In this document: positions 36,435 through 47,660 of the stretch, in pieces
Numbering within the stretch: the first letter of the stretch is position 1
How the letters are laid out: each line of letters begins with the position of its first letter
Assembly: GCF_029168945.1 (NCBI RefSeq)
Contig: NC_083603.1
Span: 17,856,001 to 17,920,000, forward strand
Source: Cannabis sativa
Lineage: Eukaryota > Streptophyta > Magnoliopsida > Rosales > Cannabaceae
Length of the DNA: 64,000 bases
Reading direction: 5' to 3'
Notes under the pieces: model-generated
The model's database searches: none
What the model saw: only the letters and a program-made list of their open reading frames with translations
Told to the model about the DNA's origin: nothing
Made by a program: the position numbers and the translations under genes

Positions 36435-38302
36435 TGTTGGGTTTTGTGCCCTAAATAAAACTCATTTCAATATAATCAGATTTACTTATTAATAAAGATC
36501 AGAAATAACATTTTATGTTGCATGGTTCACATGATTTATTTCATGATTATATATATAATGTATGAATTCTAGTTTAGTCCAGAACATATGAATTTGTTAA
36601 TGATTATAGTGTTGTCACCACAATGGAATATAATCTTAATTATATGTTCGAAAGTTTATTCCCTGATTTGTCAGAACACTGGATTTAGACTGACATAGTA
36701 TAATAAGCGATAGGTATTCTTACACCTTGGAAAAGTGTTATGTCCTTTCTAGGGCATTGGCAAAGTTTACCAGTATCGAATGTATGGAGTATACATTGGA
36801 AGGGATCGATATTGAACTTTGATTAGATATATTAAAATTTACTGTAATATCTATTCAATTCAATATCACCCGTTGATCCTAGATCAAATGATCTTAATCC
36901 TGATATGGTTAGGTTCGATCTCAAGAGTATTATACATGTTCTTTGATTTGTTAGTTAAGCCTACTTTTGGTTCAGGGTGATACGTACATTTTGGGAACAT
37001 GATAGTATAATTGAGTGGGAGCGCTAACATAAATATGGAGTCTATAACTTCTATAGGAATTTAGAAGTGAAACGATGATATCCTTCGAGCTTGGCTAAAC
37101 AGAGATAAATGGTGGAGATCTCATTTCACTTCGCTGAAATATCATTTATACGAAGCTAAGTGTTTTAAGGATAAAATACATTGAAGGTGTAACGGTAACT
37201 TAGTGCCTATTCAATGTAGATAATCTATTAGAGGGTCATTGATCACATTAGGATTATAACAATGGATAACTAATGACGTATCTATATCGTGGAACATATA
37301 GTGCGTTCTATATGACTGAGAGTGCAATTCCAAGTTCTAAGTGTGGATTCAATAAGGAATTAATAAGTTAAGAATTTACTTGGTAAATTCGGTTCGACTT
37401 ATTGGAAGCTCGGTTTATATAGGCCTATGGTCCCCATACTAGTTGAGACCATACTGCTTGTAAGACTCAGTTAATTGATTTTGATTAATCAATTATAATT
37501 CTAAAAGTTAGACTATGTCTACTTTATGAATTTCACTAAGCAAGGGCGAAATTGTAAAGAAAAGAGATTCTAGGTTTATTTATTAACTAAGAGATTTTAT
37601 ATGTCTAAATTAATAAATATATTAAATGACAATATTATTTAATAATTAATTTTTAGTTATTAAATAATTAGAATTGGCATTTAAATGGTTAAAATTGGAA
37701 AATTAGCATTTTTGAAAAACTGGGAATGAAAATAACAAAATGGGAAAGTTGCAAAGTGAGGCCCAATTTCCTTATATGGCCGCCCACTATGCAAAGCCTT
37801 TTCCCTTTTATTTTTCCATTATTTTAATGCCATACAATTCTAACCTAAACCTAGAAGGCATTCTATAAATAGAAAGTATTGGCTTCAGGAAACTCATGAC
37901 TTTGTACATTTGTTTCTTTCAGAGAAAGCCATAGTCGCCCCTCTCTCTCTTTTCCTCTCTTCAATTTCGAAATTCCTTGAGTGATAGAGTAGTGCCCACA
38001 CACATCAAGTGGTATCTCAATCATAGTGTGTAAGACCGTAGGAGAATCCAAACAACAAGAAGGAGAATCAGCATCAAAGGAAGGAGAGAAAGAGATCCAG
38101 ATTCAGATCTTGATAATGCTCTGCTACAGAAAGAAATCAAGGGCTAGAGATCTGAATGGAAGGAGTCATTATATTCCGCTGCACCCAATGTAAGGTTTCT
38201 TGAACTTTATATGTGTTTATTTCATTATTTTAGAATTCATATTAGGATGTTAATGAAACATACTTGGTAGTAAATCTAGATCCTGGTAAAATATTTCCAA
38301 CA
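36435..38302 (+). repeat. Right (3') LTR of the 12.2 kb copia
   Basis: Starts TGTTGGGTTTTGTGCCC and ends ATTTCCAACA. It aligns along its full length with 26126-27996. A TATA-like CTATAAATAG is at 37863-37872. Confidence 0.95.
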
Positions 38303-38516
38303 TGGGTTTATAAGGGATGGCTGATTCTGTAGGAAACTCAAGTTCTAAATCTTCAGGACGATAAATTTCTGAACCAGATTGGGATATTACTGTAAGAAGA
38401 AAGCAATCCCAATCGGTAGAAAGAATTTTATCAAACCTGAAGATGGTGAGTTGAGGGTTTTGAAAAAACATACATATTGCCTGAACCGTATTGTTGACCC
38501 AAACACAATTCAACCT
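38303..38516 (-). pseudogene. Antisense gene of the Tat-like element, exon part upstream of copia insertion
   Basis: The minus-strand frame from about 38513 (MNCVWVNNTVQAICMFF) runs to the copia junction, ending in ...AIPYKP. Beyond the 12.2 kb insertion the same frame continues at 26125 with PNPSKPTSKLELNDAR, so this and 26125-25235 were one exon. A TTTTTAAG acceptor near 38517 may open it. A possible upstream non-coding exon ends at a GTAAGT donor near 38628. Confidence 0.7.
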
Positions 38517-39070
38517 TAAAAATTAATAAAACCAAATGAGATGGCAATGATAGAAACAAATGATTAAACCCAGAAGTGTAACGTAACAAGCATTTAAGAT
38601 ATTAAGAAGAGAAGTTACTTACTGTTTGAAGTTAGGGCTTGGGACGATATACAACTCTTCAGCCTGTGAACCTTTGAATACAGTAAGGATCTCTTCGAAA
38701 ATATGAAGTCGGGAGAAACTCGCAGAAAAAATGTCAAGGTCAGAGATGGCATGCGAATTCTAGAGAAAACTCGATGCTCTTTCTTAACAAAGAAGCTTAA
38801 GAGTTTCTAAGGATTTCTAAAATGGAGGAAATAGTGCAAATGTGGTTCCTTTTTCTTACTTTATACTCTTGATATCAATTTCGTCGGATTAGAAAGATGT
38901 TTGATCCTACGGATAGAATTCAAAGTAGAAGTGGAAAGATTTTCATTTAATGTTGATGTACCTCAAAACCGCAAAACCACCAAAATCAGAGGACATACAT
39001 TTTTTCAAAAGGGATTATGACAAAAATACCCTTTGTAATCATTAAAAAGTACTTTTTATTAAAAAAGAAC
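38517..39070 (-). other. Presumed 5' region of the antisense gene
   Basis: No strong coding signal. On the minus strand AAACAGTAAGTAAC near 38620-38633 is a good splice donor, so 38629-38860 could be a 5' exon. The rest up to the polypurine tract (about 39071-39085, AAGGGGCAAT) is AT-rich. Confidence 0.4.
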
Positions 39071-39085
39071 TTTTTAAGGGGCAAT

Positions 39086-40059
39086 TGTTATACTCGAAAT
39101 TTGGCTAGCACATCAGAGGAAGACACGTGTCAAGCGAGGAAGAATATGAACTCAGACACGTAATCATAATTACATTTGAGGAGGAATAACTCGTTAAAAG
39201 CAAAATTAACAGAGTATATTTATAACTCAGCTGACTGAATAGTCTTATGCAAGACAAAATATACAAATTGTTGCCTTGCGCATCAACGAGAAATTGTGTA
39301 ACTTCAGGTGTATAAGACGAGGCACTAACCTCGATTATGTGCATGAGATATATTGATTGTGAAGACACTTAGCGTATAATGTACAGTATACAAATTAACT
39401 AAGTATAGCAGATGGGTGAACCAAAGCAAGTGATAGTGAGGCGTCCACCTTGCCATGGGAAGACATGCACAAGAAAAAGATCATCTCGTAATCAGAAACT
39501 GCGGTTGTTAGATAGAATGTTATGTTTCCAAAGTAAAAGCGACGAGATTTGCATTATCAACCTTGAAAAGAAATATGACGAACTCCAGCTTGCTATCAAG
39601 ATTGCCTTTGCTCTATTCCCAGCGAGACATTCCAAAACAATACGGTTTACAACATATTTAATGCACCTTTATTTTAGCCCAGTAAAAGCAGAATATTCAT
39701 AGCTGTGTGATATTCAAATAATAATCGCATTTATTTAACGTGATATGTAATCAGACCCCATAATTTCAGGGGATAATCGTCGTAAAAATATCAGTCAACC
39801 CTGTAATTAACTGTCTACTATGTGATTATAAATAGAGGCAAGTTAGACTAAAAAGGGGACAGAAATATCATAAGGAAAGAAGCCCTAAAAAAATCATCAG
39901 AAATCTAATAAGATTGACTCGTTGACTATGCAAAATTTTAACTGCAAAACCACGTAAAAAATCCTTTGTGTTCATACTTTTCCATTATTGTTTTTATTTT
40001 TCTGTGTGAGATTATCACTATTAGGCTCAAGTTTTGATTAACGAAAATTTGCACTAACA
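39086..40059 (+). repeat. Right LTR of the Tat-like element
   Basis: 974 bp, starting TGTTATACTC and ending GCACTAACA. It is followed by the target duplication CCTGG (40060-40064). A TATA-like TATAAATAG is near 39826. A purine-rich tract ending AAGGGGCAAT precedes it. Confidence 0.93.
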
Positions 40060-40240
40060 CCTGGCATCCATATATTACATCGCCTAATCAGGCGAGCCCA
40101 TGCCATAACCTGACATCCATATATCGCATCACCTAATCAGGCAAGCCCATGCCATAACCTGGCATTCATATATCGCATCACCTAATCAAGCGAGCCCATA
40201 TATTGCAATGCTATGGCCTAATCAGATAATCAATAATGAA
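40060..40240. repeat. Tandem array of ~55-60 bp units, right half
   Basis: Three to four units with CCTAATCAGGCGAGCCCATG and CCATAACCTGGCATCCATAT, continuing the array at 19446-19657. Confidence 0.85.
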
Positions 40241-41500
40241 GAAACCTGCCATGCCATGTGGTACATTATACTTTTCTTACCTTAAGTTTCAGTTTAGGTG
40301 TGTTGGCCGACTTGCTTGGAGAATGATCAATGATCCCAGGTCCTTTGTCATAACAATAAAAGAATGATTAACCAAGTAATCTAACCTATTCCATGCCCAA
40401 AAATTCATTCCCAAGGATCTCCTATAGGTCACTAGGGTATCCCTACTTCAAACCTTAAGCAAATACGAAAACTGGGGTTCAAAAACACTACTAGAAACGA
40501 TTTGCCATTTGTGAAACGGTTAACCATTTCCTTTTGGTTTCCTGGCAAGAAACGGGAATCCCAAATTTTACACCTCCCGAAACACCACCAAAACCTATCC
40601 AAATCATTCCAAACTTCATAAGACAAATATATATCATCCATACAGCAGTCCTAACGTAACAAAAATTAAAAACGAGTCCTTAAACAAAAATATCATTAAA
40701 GCTTGAGCTTTGAGCTTTAAAAGCTCAAACACTATTATCACCTCAAAACTATCTCAAATTCAGCAAGTAAACATTGTAATTAATCCCGTAGCAACACAAA
40801 AATAAAATCATGAAGTCACAGATTCCACAACTATTCCAAAACACAAAGTCAACATATAGAACCAAATATTTTTAACTTAAAACAAAAACCAATTCTTACC
40901 TTAAGCTCTCTCTCTTCAATCGTCCACTATCCAGTTACTATCAGGCTTAAATCACTCAATTTTTGGTTGAAATTAAATTAAAGAAAATAGATGGTGGGAG
41001 TGAGGGTTTCGTCGCGGTCGAAGAGAGTGGGGTTCGTTCTCTTTTTCTTTTGATTTTTAAAAACTTAAAACATATACATATTAAGCTGATAAGTATAAGT
41101 TTTATTATAAATTATAATAATAATAATAATACTAATTATAACTTTATTAATAAAAATTATTTTACTATTTCTTAGCCACTAAGAAATCTCTACTTCTAGG
41201 GCATTAAGTCAAATTCAAATACTTCTAATTACCTCAATATGTATACTATCGACTTATCATGATATTCCCATCAAAGTCACTAATTTAACTTATTATGACA
41301 TTTTGGCCCCCAATCGAGTCTCCAAGGTCCCCAAACCTAAAAATATTTACTCCACAAACAATTCATATTATATTCACACATGCTATATAAATATCTGTAA
41401 TTAATAAATTACGCTTATTTATTCACTAACTAATTTAATAAAAATCCAAATTAAGTTCTATAAAAGCTTAAATTTATTAATTTTTTATCTAATTTCTAGA
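40060..41500 (+). repeat. Ty3/gypsy-like LTR region, right part
   Basis: The tandem array resumes at 40060 and ends near 40240. From there to about 41480 the sequence has no convincing gene, though it has the texture of a long plant gypsy LTR (pyrimidine-rich CTCTCTCTCTTCAATCG near 40905, then AT-rich). A short frame at 40963-41175 has no recognisable homology. The right end is not defined and merges into copia leader. Confidence 0.5.
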
Positions 41501-41559
41501 AAAAAATACTTTCAAGACGAAACTAAAAATATTTTCCATTTAAAAATCGTAATTTACAT

Positions 41560-41671
41560 AAATTCATCAAATAAGCACATAAACCAACATGAACACATGC
41601 AAATTGTCACAATCATTATTTTAAATTCATTTTTCATGAAAGTAAATCATTACCATGGCTCTGAGGCCAGT
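41560..41671 (-). other. Copia leader stub with primer-binding site
   Basis: On the minus strand, CTGGCCTCAGAGCCATGG (41653-41670) is a decayed primer-binding site. It is followed by leader similar to 28003-28110 (CATGTTGGTTTATGTGCTTA). The rest of this element's body is missing. Confidence 0.75.
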
Positions 41672-43511
41672 TTTTGGGGATTACTTTACTAGGATCTAGA
41701 TTTACTAACATGTATGTTGTTTAACACCCTAATTATGAATATCTAAAATAATAGAATTAAACACATATAAAATTAAAAAATCTTCCATTGATTGCAGCAG
41801 AATAATATGTCTCCTTCCACTCTGATCTCTAACCTTGTTCCTTTCTGTCGCAGAGTATTATCAAGATCTGAGCCTGATTCTCCTTCAGGTGTTGGATTCT
41901 TCACAGTCTTACACACTGTGATTGAGTACTTGACTTGCTATGGGTGGGCATATACTCTTTCACTATAGGGCTCGAAAATATGAAGAAGAAGAGGAGATTC
42001 GAGTTCTATTGAAGGAGGTTCTCAAGTTTTCTAGTTGTCTAACAAAGAATGAAAACTAGGTAAACTAAGGTTGGATGAGAGTGAGAGCCATCTCATTCCT
42101 TATATAGGATTTTTCCTAGGGTAAGATTTAAATTATATGGAATTCAAAAAGATAAAAATTAGCTAAAATTCTCCTTAAGTGGCCGACCCTAAGGTGGGCC
42201 CTACTAAATTAGAATTTCGTTATTTTATGTAACAAATTATCATTTCTTTCACAAATGCCATATTTTCTAATTTTAATCCTTTAAATGTCAAAAATATTTA
42301 TTTAATAATTAAAATTAATTATCAAATAAAATTTTCATTTAACTTATTTATTAATTAGACTTAACAAAGTCTCCCAATTAACAAATAAACCCTAAAATCT
42401 CTTTTCTTCACAATTAAGCCCTTGTTTAGTGAAAATTCATAAATAAGACATAGTCTAATTTTAGAATTATAAATGATTTATTAAAACCAATTAACTGAGT
42501 CTTACAAGCAGTATTATCTCAACAAGTGTAGGGACCATTGGCCTATATAATCAAGCTTCCAATAAGCAAATCTAGAATTTACCAAATAAATTCTCTAACT
42601 TATTAATTCCTCCTTGCGCCACTATAGATTTAGAATTACACTCTTAATTATATAGAACACTCTATATGTTTCACGATATAGATACACTATGAATTATCCA
42701 TCGTCACAATCCCAATAATGAAAGATCCTTTCTTTTACACCAAGTAGGGATAAATTTACCTTTCCACCCTCAATGTATTTTATCCTTAAAATACTTAGCT
42801 TCCTATAAATGATATTTCAATAAACTAATATAACTACTGAAAGAATTCCATTTATCTCTATTAAGCCAAGCTCGAAGGAAATCATCATTTCACTTGTATG
42901 TCCAAATAGAAGCTATAGATTCTGTATCTATGATTATCACTCCCACTCAATTGTACTATCATGTTCTCAAGCTGTATGTGTTACCCGAACTAATTGGTAG
43001 GATTTAACAAACAACTCTAAGAACATAAATAACACTCTTAAGATCAAACCAAACCATATCAAGATTAAGATTTTCTTATCTAAGAGCAACCAGGGATATT
43101 GACTTAGAAAGATACAACGGTAAGATTATAATATCTTTACCAAGTTCAATATTTGTCCCAGTCTAATGTATACTCTATTCATTCGATACTAGCACACTTT
43201 ACCAATGTCCTAGAAAGAACATAACACTTATCCAAGGTGTAAGTAAATTTTATCCCTAACTATCACATCAGTGTAAAATCAAGTGCACTGACAAATTATG
43301 GGACCTAAAATTTTGAAGCATATAATCATAATTACATTTCACTGTATTGGCATCACTGTAATTATGAATAACTATATGATCTGGATTTAATACAAATTGT
43401 ATATTAAACCATAAACATGAATAATGTAAAAATAAATAACTTCTAATCTTCTATTGATGACAAATAAGATTATATTGAAATGAGTTTTATTTAGGGCATA
43501 AAATCCCAACA
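41672..43511 (-). repeat. Copia LTR (5' LTR of a truncated minus-strand element)
   Basis: About 1840 bp, ending TCCCAACA on the plus strand, with the other end decayed to TTTTGGGG. Throughout it resembles the other copia LTRs and is closest to the old copy at 10895-12233. A TATATAAG box lies on the minus strand near 42100. Its outer end abuts plus-strand copia pol at 43512. Confidence 0.88.
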
Positions 43512-44908
43512 ATATTTTTTCATAGAAAAATCTTACACATTTGGCGCTTTCAAAATACATTGTTTGAGATTGAGAGTTGAAAAAGGATGTAACATTAGTA
43601 AAATTGTTCGAATTCGAAGTGATCATGGTAAGGAGTTTGAGAACTCCATATATGATGATTTTTGTAAGTCTACAGGTATAGCTCATAAATTTTCAGCTCC
43701 TAAAACTCGTTAACAAAATGGAGTTGTTGAAAGAAAGAATCAAACTTTGTAAGAGATGGCAAGAATGATGTTAAATAGTAAGAAGCTAACTAAATATTTG
43801 TGGGAACAGGCTATAAATACAGCTTGCTATACAATAAACCGAGTGTTTAGTCGTCCTGGTTCCAAAATATCTTATAAAATCTGGAAAGGTAAGTATCCAA
43901 ATATAAGTCATTTTCATGTCTTTGGGTGTGTTCGCTATGTTTAAAGAGATCGTGAGCTTATTGGAAAATTTGATGCTAAAAGTGATGTTGGTGTGTTTAT
44001 TGGATATTCCACAAATAGTAAAGCCTATCATGTTTAGAACATGAGAACTCAGACTGTTATAGAATCAACTAATGTGGTTGTTGATGATTTTAAAGATTTT
44101 TTTTTTAGAATTTTCTACAGAAGCCGAGATAGATAGTTTTCTTTATTCTCCACCTGAAGTAGCAAACGTAGATTCTGATGTAGTACACTTGAATTTTGAA
44201 GAAGAAAATATCGAATCTGCTGCTGCAACTAAAGCAGGTGAACTAGAACAGGATGTCGCACTTCATCCAAACATCATTACTTATTCTACTCAGAAGGAAC
44301 CTAGCACCAGAGTAAAACTGAATCATCTAAAAGATCTCATTCTAAGAAATCTTGAAGAAAACATGGTAAAGAGAAAAAGGTATGTAAATTTGATTAGTTT
44401 TCTCTATTTTGTCTCACAATTTGAACCGAAAAGTGTGAAGGGTGCCATGACTTATGAAGAATCGCTTAAAGCAATGCTAGAAGAACTTAATCAGATTGTT
44501 TGCAATAAAATTTGGATTTTGGTTTGAAGACCAAAAGGTATAAATGTGATTGGAACAAAGTGGATCTTTAAAAAAAAAAAAAAGCGATGAATTTGGTACA
44601 ATTGTGAGGAACAAGGCTCGATTGGTGTCACAAGGCTATACACATGTAGAAGGTATTGACTTTAATGAAAATTTTACTCCAGTAGCAAGAATAGAATCTA
44701 TTCGTTTGCTATTGTATATTACTTGTGTTATTGATATCATGTTATATCAAATAGATGTGAAGTCGACCTTTTTGAATGTGATTTTAAGTGAGGAAGTATA
44801 TGTTGAGCAACCAAAGGGATTTGAAGATCCTTATTTTCCACACCATGTATACAAATTAGAAAAAGTTTTGTATGGTCTGAAACAGGCTCCTCGTGTATGG
44901 TATAGAAG
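43512..44908 (+). pseudogene. Decayed copia pol: integrase to reverse transcriptase
   Basis: The translation shows the integrase second Asp in RSDHGKEFEN (near 43620), the Glu region QNGVVERKN (near 43720, preceded by an in-frame stop) and the post-catalytic FHVFGCV. RT follows at 44550-44908 with ARLVSQGYTHVEGIDFNENF, DVKSTFLNV and YGLKQAPRVWY. Several stops and frameshifts are visible. gag, protease and the 5' LTR are absent, replaced by the LTR at 41672-43511. It is a different copia lineage from element 1. The rest of the ORF lies after a DNA transposon, at 46703. Confidence 0.88.
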
Positions 44909-46694
44909 GGCTGATCATGGGTTGGGTTGGCCGGGTTGAGGGTATTTTAATGGGCCAACCCAATTAAATCGGTTTCAAAAATTATAACCCATTCACATTA
45001 TATTTTATGTACAACCCAAACCAACCCAACCCATGTTGTATGGGTCGGGTTGGGTTGGGTTCCAACCCTTATTTTTCACAATTATAAATTTTAAATCAAA
45101 AAATGATCTCAAGTTCATACCTGAACTGAACATAAAAAATTTAAACATAGATAAAGTAATTCAAAGCTCTACACATTAAAAATTTACAGTCATCCAATAA
45201 AAGTACTACCAACTAGATAGTGATTACAAATTTGTAAATAAAATCTAATATTTACATAATCATCAATTATGATTTTCAATGGCCTTCTTCTCCTTTGGTC
45301 CCTGGTATTTCTTTGTCCTGTTTATTGCCAAAATTCAAAACAGAAAAAATTTCAAGTTATTTAAAATAAATAAGCATAAAACAAGAATATTATTATATTT
45401 ATAAATTGACAACAATCAAAGAAAATTTTTATTAGTACCAAAATAAAAAATAACAACAACATAGTCTAAGGGACCAAAAAACTTAAAGACTACAAGATAC
45501 ATAAATCACACATACACACAAATACAAATAATACATTAATCAAACCAAAGAGTATAATACCTTTCTTCTAATTTCTCAATCAAGCAAAAAAAAGAATATT
45601 TATCAAATATCATAAATATTACATTAACTAAAAGAATATGACAGATTTTTTTTTTTTTTGAGATAAAATGCTCTATGACAGAGAACTCAAAACACTACAC
45701 TATTATGATTTGATAAAAAAAAATTATGGAAAAGAATAATACCGTGTAATAACTTAATAAGATCAGTGGTGATGAATGGATCGGTAATATCATCCCTCTA
45801 CAAAGCAACTCTAGCCACCACCCTACTGAATCTTTCAAATCCTAAAAGATATATTCAAAACAAAAAAAAAAAAAAATCAAATTTACAAATGTTTACATCA
45901 AGACATCTGTAAATAAATCAATAAATCCATATAGAAATGAAAAGTACCATTGGTTCTGATATTGATTTCCCTTGTAAATAAATATAAGAAGAAAAAAACA
46001 CAACTTTGCTTGGTAAGACATTTTCTTCTGCTTCCTTTTTTTTTATGTTTTGATAAAAAAAAAAGGTTGGTATTATTTGAAATTTAGAAAGACGAGAATT
46101 TGTCTTTCTCTTTTAGTAAGAGACCATATCTTAGAATAAGATTGAAAAAAAAGCCTAAACCTTTGCTGAAATTTTTTTAGAAAATAAAATAAAAAAAAAT
46201 GAAGACTAAGATTGAGAAAGAATCTTTTCCATTCTAGTAAAGAAAAATAGAAAACGAAAATTAGAAATTAGAGAAGAGAGATAGCTTACCCTGCTGACTT
46301 TGCATGAGCCTTTCCCAGCCAAGAAGGCAATGTGTCCTGGAGCGTGCGTCGGGGGAGGGGAGGAAGTTTGGGTCTGAGTCAATAGAGGGAGGGAGGCGGT
46401 AGTTTATGTGAGGGTTAGGGTTAGGGTTTGTAATATAAGATAAGAGAGAGGGGTTATTATATGATATTCAGTATATATAATATGTATTTTTTTAAAAAAA
46501 AAAAACAAATAAAGGCCGGCCCGGGTTGGGTTGATTGGGCCACAAAAGCTCTGGCCCGTTTCCGACCCAATGAACACAGGTTGCTAAAATTCCAACCCAT
46601 TTCAACTTCGGCCCAAATTTTAGTGGGTTGTTCGGCCCATTTTCGGTGTGGGTTGGCCGGGTTGGTCGGCCCACCGGGTTGCATGCTCAGCCCT
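44909..46694. mobile_element. hAT-like non-autonomous transposon inside copia RT
   Basis: 1.79 kb with imperfect terminal inverted repeats (GGGCTGATCATGGGTTGGG at the left, complement GGGCTGAGCATGCAACCCGG at the right). Subterminal clusters of GGTTGGGTTGG and GGCCGGGTTGG are typical of hAT elements. It is flanked by TATAGAAG (44901-44908) and AATAGAAG (46695-46702), an 8 bp duplication with one mismatch. RT homology stops at VWYRR and resumes at RLTQLLISHDYQ on the other side. There is no transposase ORF, and the interior is AT-rich. Confidence 0.85.
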
Positions 46695-46702
46695 AATAGA
46701 AG

Positions 46703-47660
46703 GTTAACTCAATTATTAATTTCTCATGATTACCAAAGAGGTAGTGTAGACAAGACTCTTTTCATCAAACACATAGAATCATATTTTATGATTGCTCAAA
46801 TATATGTTGATGATATAGTTTCTGGTTCTTCATCTAACTATGAAGTACAGGTTGTTAATTAAATGAAAATGAATTTAAGATGAGTATGGTTGGTGAACTT
46901 ACATTCTTTTTGTGGCTTTAATTCAGACAGATGGAAGGAGGAACATTCGTGTCTCAAAGTAAGTATGCTAAGAATCTTGTCAAAAAGTTTGGCCTTGAAT
47001 CAGCTAAACAGGTAAGTACTCCAATGAGCATCACTTGGAAATTGACAAAAGATGAACATGGAGTAAAAGTAGACCCTACTCTTTATCATAGAATGATTGG
47101 TAGTTTATTTTATTTAACTGCTAGTCGTCCTGATATTAGTTATAGTGTGGGAGTTTGTGCTCATTATCAAAGTAATCCTATGGAATCTCATGTTTGTACT
47201 ATTAAAAGGATTATTAGATATGTTAATAGTACTCTTGATTTTTGAATATGGTATTCTAAAGACACTAATTCTAGCTTGGCTTGCTTTAGTGATGCAGATT
47301 GGGCAGGTAATGCAGATGATTGTAAAAGTACTAGTGGAGGTTGTTTCTTTCTTGGAAATAATTTGGTTTCTTGGCATAATAGTAAGAAACAAAATTCTAT
47401 TTTCTTGTCTATTGCTAAGGCTGAGTACATAGCTGCTAGTAGTTGTTGTCCTAAATTGTTATGGTTAAAAAAAATGTTGAATGATTATGGGTTGGAATTG
47501 GGTATTTTAATAATTTCTTTATAATAATACTAGCACCATAAATATTTCCAAAAATCATGTTCAATATTCTCAAATAAAACACATTGATATAAGGCATCCT
47601 TTTATAAGGGAACTTGTTGACAACCAAACATTGCTGTTAGAATATGTTGATACTGCAAAA
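46703..47660 (+). pseudogene. Decayed copia pol: end of RT and RNase H
   Basis: It continues the pol interrupted at 44908. The RT catalytic IYVDDI lies near 46800, then LTASRPDISYSVGVCAHYQ near 47115-47170. RNase H shows FSDADWAGNADDCKSTSGG (from 47283) and AKAEYIAAS near 47415, and ends near LLEYVDTAK at 47630-47660. There are multiple stops and frameshifts. Confidence 0.88.

Larger units (their letters stand above)
26126..38302 (+). mobile_element. 12.2 kb non-autonomous copia element
   Basis: LTRs are at 26126-27996 and 36435-38302, about 1.87 kb each, with only about 1-2 percent visible differences. It has a primer-binding site, a polypurine tract and the duplication TGGGT. The interior keeps the leader blocks of copia element 1 but has only ruins of pol and no gag ORF. 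It has also received a Mutator-like insertion (29663-31845). Young LTRs with an old, dead pol suggest movement by another copia's proteins. Confidence 0.88.
19663..40059 (+). mobile_element. 20.4 kb Tat/Ogre-type gypsy element, non-autonomous, with nested copia
   Basis: LTRs are at 19663-20633 and 39086-40059, with a primer-binding site, a polypurine tract and the duplication CCTGG. Without the 12.2 kb copia insertion the element is about 8.2 kb. Gag remnants lie on the plus strand (20640-22092). I find no protease, RT, RNase H or integrase. A spliced antisense gene fills 23443-26125 and 38303-38516. Antisense ORFs with the Transposase_28-like 'putative gypsy type transposon' domain are known from Tat/Ogre-lineage elements. 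With no pol, this copy must have been moved by another element's enzymes. Confidence 0.8.

Noticed and set aside
46412..46431. GGGTTAGGGTTAGGGTTT resembling telomere repeat
   Set aside because: Only two to three units, inside the hAT-like element. Too short for a telomere, and the plant unit would be TTTAGGG.
46457..46862. Plus-strand ORF of 133 residues
   Set aside because: It crosses the hAT-like right end into the copia RT remnant. It is an accidental fusion of repeat and pseudogene.
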